A stretch of 64,000 bases of DNA, taken from Actinoplanes philippinensis. Its GTDB lineage: Bacteria; Actinomycetota; Actinomycetes; Mycobacteriales; Micromonosporaceae. The translations under genes were made by a program, and so were the position numbers. The first letter of the stretch is position 1; each line of letters starts with the position of its first letter. The stretch is taken from NCBI RefSeq assembly GCF_900113015.1, contig NZ_FONV01000021.1, positions 62,001 to 126,000 of the forward strand, in the 5' to 3' direction. Below are positions 51,107 to 58,302 of this stretch, piece after piece. The notes under the pieces were generated by a model. It saw only the letters and a program-made list of their open reading frames with translations, searched no databases and was not told the origin of the DNA.

Positions 51107-53080
51107 CTATTCGGCGCGGACGTTGTCGATGTCGACGGCGCCCGGGTTGACGTAGATCCACAGGACGCGGACGTCGGCCAGGGCGGCGCTGTCGCAGGAC
51201 ATCGAGGACAGCAGGTCGATGGTGGCCGTGGTGGTGGTGTCCTGGCCGACCCAGGTGAAGTTCGACTGGCACCAGGCGAGACCGGAGCCGGTCTGCACCG
51301 CGATCGCCGCGTTGGTGCCGGTCGACGGGGCGGTGCGCAGGTCGTACCTGAGGGCGCTGCGGGTGGACAGGTCGATCGGCTCGGCGAAGGTGACCCCGAA
51401 CCAGCCGCCGTCGGCCGCGTCGACCCGCAGGCCGTGGGTGCCGTGAGTGGCGAACTCCGTGGTCTGCGCGACGGTGCCGGCGTTGGACTGCCACGACGCC
51501 GGCGCCCAGCCCTCGGTGCCGGTCTCGAACGAGGCGAGCACCGCCACCGCGGCCGGGTCGGGTTTGACGGTGACCGTCACGGTCGCGGTGTTCGACAGCC
51601 GCCCGGCCTGGTCGCGGACCGTGTAGGACAGGGTGGCCCGGCCGGTGGAGCCGCTGTCCGGGGTGAAGGTGAGAGCGCCGGCCGCGGTCACCGTGAACGT
51701 GCCGCCGGCGACCGTCAGCGTCCGCTGCCGGCCGGCAGCGGACGGGTCGAGGTCGACACTGGCCGGCTGGATCGGGCTGCGGTAACCGATGTCGTTGGCG
51801 GTCGGCCGCAACGTCACGGCGGTGTCGAATTCGGTGACCGCGGTGTCGTGGTCGGCGACCGGCGGCAGCGACCGCTGACCCGAGGCGATCTCGTTGCTCG
51901 CGTTGCCGATGGTCGTGCACACCGGGCTCGGGCAGTAGACGGTGAAGCCGTCGTAGTCCGGATACAGCGTCCCGTCGTCCTGCGATCCGGAGAGGATCCA
52001 ATACAGGAAACCAGAGCCGCCGGTACGGGTGAAGTCGTTCAGCCACTGCTGGTAGACGGGGTTGCGGGTGTTCTTGTTCCTCCACCCGAACTCACCGAGC
52101 ATCACCGCCTTGCCGAGCTTCCTCGCCGCCTCGTTGTGCCGGGTGATGTAGCCGGAGCCCCACTGCGGGGTGCGGTTGCCCCAACCGTCCGGGTAGAGGT
52201 GGTACGACATCACGTCGATGGCCGGCAGTTTCGTCAGGGCGATGGTGTCCACCCCTTCGCCGCAGTTGTCGATCCAGTCCGGCGCGTCCGGCCCGTCGCA
52301 GAAGAAGCCCTCGTCGCCGACGCTGACCAGGTGTCTGGCGTCGACCGACTTGATGTGCCGGGACATCTCGTCGGCCCAGGCGGTGACCGTCGTGGTGGTG
52401 CAGGCGCTGCTCTGCGGGTAGACGCCGGAGCCCTTGCAGCGGGGTTCGTTGCCGAGTTCCCACGTCATGACGGTCGGGTCGTCCTTGTACTTGACGCCGG
52501 TGATCGTGTTGACGCGATTCAGTACATGGTTGATCCAGTCCTTGTACCAGCCCTTGATCACCGGGTCGGTGTAGAACTCGTCGTGGTACGAGCCGCCGCG
52601 CCAGCGTACGTACTGATCGATGCCGCCGAAGTCGGACCAGTTGTTGGTCAGCGGCAGCACCAGCTTGAGCCCGCGCTGCCGCGACGCGGCGATGACGTAG
52701 TCGAGCCGTTCCAGGCCGTCCGGCCCGTCGTTGACGGCGGGCTTCGTGCCGTCCCAGTACTGGAAGTGGACGCCGTCCGGGGCGGGCGCCACCGAGTTGC
52801 TGCCGTCGGCGTTGCCGATCAGCCCGAACGCCCAGGTGCGCAGCACGGTGAAGTCGGCCGCCCGCGCGTCGTCGAGCACGTCGTCGACCATCGCCCGGCT
52901 CTTGTAGAACAGGTAGTAGTTGTTGGTCCCGCCGAAGCGGAACGTCCGCCCGTCGAGCATCAGCCGGGAGCCGTCGCGGACGACGAACCCGCCCGGCGGT
53001 GGTGGGGCCGCCGTGGCCGGCGCGGTCGCGGCCAGCGCGCTGACCAGCGCCGCCAGGAGAACGACGATGCGGCTCCTCAT
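51107..53080 (-). CDS. Secreted GH5 beta-mannanase with Ig-like and carbohydrate-binding domains
   Basis: A 657-residue secreted enzyme. Residues 1-25 are a signal peptide (IVVLLAALVSALAATAPATA). Residues 30-390 form a GH5_7-type mannanase barrel with acid/base Glu212 in WELGNEPRC and nucleophile Glu330 in AVMLGEFGW. Residues about 405-500 are a cadherin/Ig-like domain (ADHDTAVTEFDTAVTLRPTA) and 505-657 a carbohydrate-binding module (LASFETGTEGWAPASWQSNA). It should degrade mannan or glucomannan outside the cell. A palindromic site lies 80 bases upstream (53160-53178). Confidence 0.92.
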   Translation of the reverse strand: MRSRIVVLLAALVSALAATAPATAAPPPPGGFVVRDGSRLMLDGRTFRFGGTNNYYLFYKSRAMVDDVLDDARAADFTVLRTWAFGLIGNADGSNSVAPAPDGVHFQYWDGTKPAVNDGPDGLERLDYVIAASRQRGLKLVLPLTNNWSDFGGIDQYVRWRGGSYHDEFYTDPVIKGWYKDWINHVLNRVNTITGVKYKDDPTVMTWELGNEPRCKGSGVYPQSSACTTTTVTAWADEMSRHIKSVDARHLVSVGDEGFFCDGPDAPDWIDNCGEGVDTIALTKLPAIDVMSYHLYPDGWGNRTPQWGSGYITRHNEAARKLGKAVMLGEFGWRNKNTRNPVYQQWLNDFTRTGGSGFLYWILSGSQDDGTLYPDYDGFTVYCPSPVCTTIGNASNEIASGQRSLPPVADHDTAVTEFDTAVTLRPTANDIGYRSPIQPASVDLDPSAAGRQRTLTVAGGTFTVTAAGALTFTPDSGSTGRATLSYTVRDQAGRLSNTATVTVTVKPDPAAVAVLASFETGTEGWAPASWQSNAGTVAQTTEFATHGTHGLRVDAADGGWFGVTFAEPIDLSTRSALRYDLRTAPSTGTNAAIAVQTGSGLAWCQSNFTWVGQDTTTTATIDLLSSMSCDSAALADVRVLWIYVNPGAVDIDNVRAE

Positions 53081-53159
53081 GGACGAGCCCTCCCTGTATC
53101 GACTGTGGCCGATGTCACGGTAAGCCGGTGTCCGGCGCGGGTCAACGGCGCGCGGCCAG

Positions 53160-53178
53160 AAACTTAGCGAGTTTAAGT
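53160..53178. promoter_or_regulatory. Small inverted repeats upstream of the mannanase gene
   Basis: AAACT (53160-53164) and AGTTT (53170-53174) frame five bases; overlapping this, ACTTA (53162-53166) and TAAGT (53174-53178) are also inverted. The spot is AT-rich and lies 80-100 bases upstream of the mannanase start, as expected for a sugar-responsive operator or promoter. Support is weak. Confidence 0.25.
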
Positions 53179-53279
53179 AAGGGCTTATGCAGGCTTGCCG
53201 AATCGGCAGACCGGCCACCCCGGCCGCCGGGAGAATGGCGCGGGGAGGACGGGATCGGCGCGGGGAGAGGGACGGTCGG

Positions 53280-53591
53280 ATGGCGGTGATAGCGCAGGCG
53301 TACCCGCTGTGGTGCGCGACCCTGGACGGCGCCGAGGTGCGCGCCGGGCGGGTCTTCGGGTGGATGTCGGACCAGCCGTCCCCCGAGGTCCCGGCCGCGG
53401 AGCGGATCGCCGACGCGGCAGCCGGGGCGGACACCCGGTTCTCGCCGCTGGTGACCTGGGATCCGCCGAAGGCCGGGCTGGTGGCGGGGGTCCTGGTGCG
53501 CTGCGGCCGCGACCAGGACGGACACTTCGCGCCGCTGCGGTTCGGCGACACCCGCGAGGAGGCGATCGCCGCGGTCGCCGCCGGGCGGTAG
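53280..53591 (+). CDS. Small hypothetical protein
   Basis: A 103-residue soluble protein from ATG 53280: MAVIAQAYPLWCATLDGAEV, then RAGRVFGWMSDQPSPEVPAA and LVRCGRDQDGHFAPLRFGDT followed by a short helix REEAIAAVAAGR. It has no recognised family, signal or membrane segment. Its codon use looks normal for the genome, which favours a real gene. It is divergent from the mannanase gene; no other context helps. Confidence 0.5.
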   Translation: MAVIAQAYPLWCATLDGAEVRAGRVFGWMSDQPSPEVPAAERIADAAAGADTRFSPLVTWDPPKAGLVAGVLVRCGRDQDGHFAPLRFGDTREEAIAAVAAGR

Positions 53592-53709
53592 CCCCCGATT
53601 GTCCTTTCGAGCGAAGAATGCCACCGATCAGGCAGGTTAACTGGTTAGGCATCGCCCGGTAGCTGACAGTGAGGGGAGTGAAGTCGGCCCGGTCCCGTGG
53701 AGTGGTCAG

Positions 53710-54336
53710 ATGTCGCACGACCTTCGTCAGCAGCGCCGCCCGGTCCGCGCCGCCAGGAGCGTCTCCCCGGTCAAGGTGACGGTGGCGGTCCTGGTGTCGG
53801 CCCTCGCGGTGATCGCGCTGTTCGCCGCCGGGATCGCCGCCGAGCAGTTCAGCCACGGCCTACCCGCCGCCGGGACGGCCACCACCGGGCCGCCCGCGCA
53901 GGCGGTCCGGGCCGCCCCGTCCGGTCCGGCGCCCGGCGAGGCGGTACGCGACGGGAAGTTCGAGTTCACCGTCACCCGGATGGACTGCTCGAAGACCACC
54001 GTCGGCCTGGAACACCTGAAACGTACCGCCGAGGGCAGGTTCTGCGTGATCAGCCTGACCGTGCGCAACATCGGCGACGGCTCGAAATACTTCGTCGGAC
54101 AGGCCCAGACGGCGTACGGCACCGACGGCGCCGCCTACGACAGCGACGAGCTGGCCGGCCTCTACGCCAACCGAGGCGTGGAGGCGTTCCTGCGGAAGCT
54201 CGCCCCCGGCGAGAAGGTGTCCGGCAAGCTGGTCTTCGACGTGCCGGCGAACGCCGAACTGGACACCCTCGAACTGCACGACTCCCCGCTCTCCGGCGGG
54301 GTACGGGCGCCGCTGCGCCGCGGCCGGGCCGGCTGA
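53710..54336 (+). CDS. DUF4352-type membrane-anchored protein
   Basis: A 208-residue protein. Residues 22-45 are a membrane anchor or signal (VTVAVLVSALAVIALFAAGI). After a Pro/Ala linker, residues 80-208 match the DUF4352 immunoglobulin-like fold: VRDGKFEFTVTRMDCSKTTV, RFCVISLTVRNIGDGSKYFV and the end KLAPGEKVSGKLVFDVPANA. A pair of cysteines (CSK and FCV) could form a disulfide. DUF4352 proteins face the outside of the cell and their role is unknown. A decarboxylase gene starts 105 bases later. Confidence 0.72.
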   Translation: MSHDLRQQRRPVRAARSVSPVKVTVAVLVSALAVIALFAAGIAAEQFSHGLPAAGTATTGPPAQAVRAAPSGPAPGEAVRDGKFEFTVTRMDCSKTTVGLEHLKRTAEGRFCVISLTVRNIGDGSKYFVGQAQTAYGTDGAAYDSDELAGLYANRGVEAFLRKLAPGEKVSGKLVFDVPANAELDTLELHDSPLSGGVRAPLRRGRAG

Positions 54337-54440
54337 GCGCCGCGTCACCCGCATCGGGGACCCGCGTCCTGATCGCCGGACCGGCCGCTGCGCGCCTGGC
54401 TAGGGTCACGGCGAGCCCGGCGGTGAGAGGACGGTCCACG

Positions 54441-56651
54441 GTGTCGTTTCCGGTCACGATCGTCACGCCCGCACCGGCCGGCGCCTGGCGGCCGCTGGAG
54501 ATGCTCGAAGCCGCCCTGGGACGGGCCGGGCTGGAGCTGCGGCGGTTCGGCGGGGACGGGCGGGACACCGGGATGCTCGCGCACGTCGCCCGGTCCAGCT
54601 CGGCCGTCGTCTACACGGTGCCGCCGGACGCCCCCGCCGTCGGGGCTGCGGCCGACTTCGTGCACACCGTCCGCGGGTACAACGACCGGGTCCCGATCCT
54701 GCTGTTCGGGGAGCAGTTGACGGCCCGCGGGATACCCCAGCCGGTGCTGGCGAGGATCGACGGGGTCGTCAACGCGTACGAGGACACGCCCGACTTCCTG
54801 GCCCGGAAGATCCACCGTGAGGTGAGCCACTATCTGGGCCAGCTGCCTCCGCCGTTCTTCGAGGCCCTTCTGCGGTACGCCGGCGACGGCGCCTACTCCT
54901 GGCACTGCCCCGGCCACTCCGGCGGCACCGCGTTCCTGAAGAGCCCGGTCGGCACCCTGTTCCACGAGTTCTTCGGCGAGAACCTGCTGCGTGCCGACGT
55001 GTGCAACGCGGTGGAGGATCTGGGGCAACTGCTCGACCACAGCGGCCCGATCGCCGACAGCGAGCGTCTCGCCGCCCGCACGTTCCGCGCCGACCACCTC
55101 TACTTCGTCACCAACGGCACCTCCACCTCCAACAAGATCGTGTGGAACTCGCTGGTGGGGCCGGGTGACATCGTGGCCGTCGACCGCAACTGTCACAAGT
55201 CGGTGCTGCACGCCATCATCCTGACCGGGGCCGTGCCGATCTATCTGATGCCGGCCCGCAACAAGGCCGGGGTGATCGGGCCGATCCCGCGACGCGAGTT
55301 CACCGCCGCGGCGTTGCAGGAGAAGATCGAGGCCAGTCCGCTGATCGCCGACAAGAGCCGGCCGATCCGGCTGCTGACGCTGACCCAGTCCACCTACGAC
55401 GGGATCATCTACCGCGCCGACGAGTTGCGCCGCAGCCTCGACGGCGTGGTGGACGCGATCCACTTCGACGAGGCGTGGCTGCCGCACGCCGCCTTCCACC
55501 CGTTCTACGAGGGCATGCACGGCGTCGCCAACGACCGGGACCGCACCGGCCGCACCGTCGTCTACGCCACCCAGTCCACCCACAAGCTGCTCGCCGGGCT
55601 GTCGCAGGCGTCGCAGATCCTGGTCCAGGACACCACCGACGGCCACTTCGACGAGCGGGTGTTCGCCCAGGCGTACCGGATGCACACGTCGACCAGTCCG
55701 CAGTACGCGATCATCGCCAGCTGCGACGTGTCGGCGGAGATGATGGCCGGCCGGCGGGGCCCGGCGCTGGTCGAGGAGACGATCACCGAGGCGATGGAGT
55801 TCCGGCGCGCGATCATCCGGGTCGGCGACGAACGGGCCGCGGACGGCGACTGGTGGTTCGGCGTGTGGGGCCCGGACACCCCGGCGCGCACCGGGCTGGC
55901 CGAGCGGACCGAGTGGGAGCTGACCGCGGACGCCGCCTGGCACGGCTTCGACCGGGTCGACGACGGGTTCACCATGCTCGACCCGATCAAGGTCACCCTG
56001 ACGACGCCGGGCCTGACCGTGCACGGCGAGTTCAGCGCGCCCGGCTCGCCGAGCATCCCCGGCGTGGTGCTGGCCCGCTACCTCGCCGAGCACGGGGTGG
56101 TGGTGGAGAAGACCGGCCTCTACTCGCTGTTCGTGCTCTTCACCATCGGCATCACCAAGGGCCGGTGGAACTCGCTGGTCGCCGAACTGCACCGGTTCAA
56201 GAGCGCCTACGACGGCAACGCGGCGATCGAACGGCTGATGCCCGCCTTCGCGAAAGCCTTCCCGGAGTACGCCCGGCGCGGGCTGCGTGACCTGTGCGAG
56301 GCCCTGCACGGCACCTACCGGGACGCGGACCTGGCCGAACTGACCACTGCCGTCTACACCGAGCCGGTCGAGCAGGTGACCATCCCGGCCGACGCGTGGA
56401 CCGCGATGGCCGCCGGACGGGTGGAGCACGTGCCGGTGGAGAAACTGGCCGGGCGTGTCACCGCGGTGCTGCTCACGCCGTACCCGCCGGGGATCCCGCT
56501 GTTGGTGCCGGGAGAACGGATCAGCGCGTCGATCGTGCGGTTCCTGCGGTACGAGCAGATCCTGGCGCACCGGTGGCCCGGCTTCACCGGCATCACTCAC
56601 GGCGTCGTCGACGAGGACGGCCTGCACCGGACGGTGGCCTGTCTTGCCTGA
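54441..56651 (+). CDS. Orn/Lys/Arg decarboxylase (group III PLP-dependent)
   Basis: A 736-residue PLP decarboxylase of the AdiA/LdcC/SpeF fold. It has an N-terminal wing domain (residues 1-110), the signature YSWHCPGHSGGTAFLKSPVG, FFGENLLRADVCNAVEDLG, and the PLP lysine in ATQSTHKLLAGLSQASQIL. The C-terminal domain ends GFTGITHGVVDEDGL. The size and motifs fit biodegradative arginine or lysine decarboxylases, which give agmatine or cadaverine and consume protons. Which amino acid is used cannot be read from sequence. GTG 54441 is the likely start. No antiporter gene is adjacent. Confidence 0.9.
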   Translation: MSFPVTIVTPAPAGAWRPLEMLEAALGRAGLELRRFGGDGRDTGMLAHVARSSSAVVYTVPPDAPAVGAAADFVHTVRGYNDRVPILLFGEQLTARGIPQPVLARIDGVVNAYEDTPDFLARKIHREVSHYLGQLPPPFFEALLRYAGDGAYSWHCPGHSGGTAFLKSPVGTLFHEFFGENLLRADVCNAVEDLGQLLDHSGPIADSERLAARTFRADHLYFVTNGTSTSNKIVWNSLVGPGDIVAVDRNCHKSVLHAIILTGAVPIYLMPARNKAGVIGPIPRREFTAAALQEKIEASPLIADKSRPIRLLTLTQSTYDGIIYRADELRRSLDGVVDAIHFDEAWLPHAAFHPFYEGMHGVANDRDRTGRTVVYATQSTHKLLAGLSQASQILVQDTTDGHFDERVFAQAYRMHTSTSPQYAIIASCDVSAEMMAGRRGPALVEETITEAMEFRRAIIRVGDERAADGDWWFGVWGPDTPARTGLAERTEWELTADAAWHGFDRVDDGFTMLDPIKVTLTTPGLTVHGEFSAPGSPSIPGVVLARYLAEHGVVVEKTGLYSLFVLFTIGITKGRWNSLVAELHRFKSAYDGNAAIERLMPAFAKAFPEYARRGLRDLCEALHGTYRDADLAELTTAVYTEPVEQVTIPADAWTAMAAGRVEHVPVEKLAGRVTAVLLTPYPPGIPLLVPGERISASIVRFLRYEQILAHRWPGFTGITHGVVDEDGLHRTVACLA

Positions 56652-57180
56652 TCAGAGCCACGCCAGTGACGGACCGGTCGGCGCCGGGTTCCCCGACGTC
56701 CAGGTGCCGGTGGGCGGCGCCGCTATCGATCCGCTCGGCCCGAGCCTGTGGTCCACGACCGGCCCGGCGACGTTGCGCGGCGTGACGGTCACCTACGACC
56801 TCAAGGGCGTCAGCGGGGTACGGATCACGCCGGTCGCCCAGGGCGGCGGCGACTGCGCCACACCGTCCCCGGCCCGCGTCGTCTGCACCGATCCACGCGG
56901 CCTGTCGTTCGAGGGCGAGACCGTCGAGGCGTACCTGCCGGTCGAGGTGTCGGCGTCGCGGTCGGCCCGGCCCGGCGACACGGGCGAGGTGACCATCACC
57001 GTCACCGCCGACGGGCTGACCCCGATCACCGGCGTCAGCGAGGTCCGCGTCCTCGGCCGCCGCGACGACCTCCCGGTCACCGGCCCGGCCGCCGGCTGGT
57101 CCGGCGCGCTCCTGCTCGCCGCCGGTGTGATGTGCTTGCTCGGCACACGCCGCCGGCGGAGGATCGTCCCGGCTACCTGA
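56644..57180 (+). CDS. LPXTG-type cell-wall-anchored protein, lacking a visible signal peptide
   Basis: About 178 residues from a TTG at 56644. The tail is a complete sortase signal: LPVTG, a membrane helix AGWSGALLLAAGVMCLLG and the basic end TRRRRR. The body is beta-rich (GVTVTYDLKGVSGVRITPVA, GEVTITVTADGLTPITGVSE), like a surface adhesion or stalk domain. No signal peptide is found at the start or in frame upstream, where the frame runs inside the decarboxylase gene. It is either truncated or starts in an unexpected way. Confidence 0.5.
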   Translation: MPDQSHASDGPVGAGFPDVQVPVGGAAIDPLGPSLWSTTGPATLRGVTVTYDLKGVSGVRITPVAQGGGDCATPSPARVVCTDPRGLSFEGETVEAYLPVEVSASRSARPGDTGEVTITVTADGLTPITGVSEVRVLGRRDDLPVTGPAAGWSGALLLAAGVMCLLGTRRRRRIVPAT

Positions 57181-57196
57181 CGGAGGGACCATCGCC

Positions 57197-58225
57197 GTGC
57201 CCCAGGACCGCGTCGACCTGCCCGATTTCCAGCGTCTCACCTGGACCGACGTCGACCCCGCCGGCCGCCCCGGCTTCGACCCGGCCGCTGTCGCCGCACT
57301 GGTGCGCTCACTGCCCCCGGCCGCCGACGTTCCGCCGCCCGGCACCGACTGGCGCCTCGCCGACTTCTGGCGCGACCGGATGACCGAGGCGCTGGTCGAG
57401 CGTCTCGGCCCGTGGGCGGTCGGCTGGGCGCACACGGTGGTCCTGGAGGATTACGAGAATCGCGGCGTCATCCCGATCTGGTGCACGGTCGACCTGCCGC
57501 TGACCACGCCGGACGAGACCCTGGACCGCCTCGCACAGGCCCTGGTCGCCTGGCACGAGCTGACGGTGGAGCTCGCCACCGACTCCCGTGGCCGGTTCAC
57601 GGCGACCGCGCCGGCCGCCGGCTCCGGTGGCCGGCTCACCGCGCCGGCCGCCGGCGACGGCGTCGAGGAGCCGGCGGCGTGGCGGGCCGTGAAAGCGCCC
57701 GGCATCAGCCGGTGGAACCCGGGGGACTACACCCGGAAGCTTCCCCACCCGACGACCCTGAACTGGGCCGACGTCGATCCGCACACTCACGGGTTCGACC
57801 CGGCGACCGTCGCGGATGTGGCCGCCGGACTCGTCACCGCCGAGACCCTCCCGGCACAGGGCGCGGACTGGCGGCTGCAGGATCTGTGGCTGGAGAGCGT
57901 CTCGATCGGCTTCACCGAGCGGTACGGCCGGTGGGCGCTCGGCTGGTGCTGGGCGGTCGGTGAGAGCGACCTGGACGGCTGGGAGCGAGCGGTCGCCCAC
58001 CTGGTGACCGCTGTCGGCGACCGCACCGGCTACGAGTCCGGCTGGTACAGCTGCTGCACCACGGTCCTGCGCTGGTTCCTGGAAGCGGCCGGCGTCGCCG
58101 CCGACGACCACGAGAGGATGCTCGACCACGCGATCGGCGGCCGCTTCGCCAGCTGGATCGAGCCGGCGCCGGAGGTCGTCGCCTCGGTGGCGCAGCGCCT
58201 GGCCGGGCAGGTCGCCGGCTCCTGA
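57197..58225 (+). CDS. Hypothetical protein with an internal duplication
   Basis: A 342-residue soluble protein with two homologous halves. Residues about 14-75 (LTWTDVDPAGRPGFDPAAVA, TDWRLADFWRDRMTEALVER, LGPWAVGWAH) repeat as residues about 190-255 (LNWADVDPHTHGFDPATVAD, ADWRLQDLWLESVSIGFTER, YGRWALGWCW). Between them lies a Gly/Ala/Pro linker with a small repeat (TAPAAGSGGRLTAPAAG). Trp-rich and probably globular; no known family. GTG 57197 has GGAGG upstream. Confidence 0.66.
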   Translation: MPQDRVDLPDFQRLTWTDVDPAGRPGFDPAAVAALVRSLPPAADVPPPGTDWRLADFWRDRMTEALVERLGPWAVGWAHTVVLEDYENRGVIPIWCTVDLPLTTPDETLDRLAQALVAWHELTVELATDSRGRFTATAPAAGSGGRLTAPAAGDGVEEPAAWRAVKAPGISRWNPGDYTRKLPHPTTLNWADVDPHTHGFDPATVADVAAGLVTAETLPAQGADWRLQDLWLESVSIGFTERYGRWALGWCWAVGESDLDGWERAVAHLVTAVGDRTGYESGWYSCCTTVLRWFLEAAGVAADDHERMLDHAIGGRFASWIEPAPEVVASVAQRLAGQVAGS

Positions 58226-58260
58226 CCGGCCGTCTGCCGGACGCGACCGGGAGACCGTGC

Positions 58261-58295
58261 CGTGTGCCCCGGCGGCCGCACCGCCGGGGCACACG
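58261..58295. terminator. Perfect 15-bp hairpin between convergent genes
   Basis: CGTGTGCCCCGGCGG (58261-58275) pairs perfectly with 58281-58295 around a 5-base loop. The hairpin lies 36 bases after the stop of the duplicated-domain gene and 8 bases before the stop of the convergent secreted protein. It is probably a two-way terminator without a T-run. Confidence 0.65.
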
Positions 58296-58302
58296 GGAAC
58301 CG

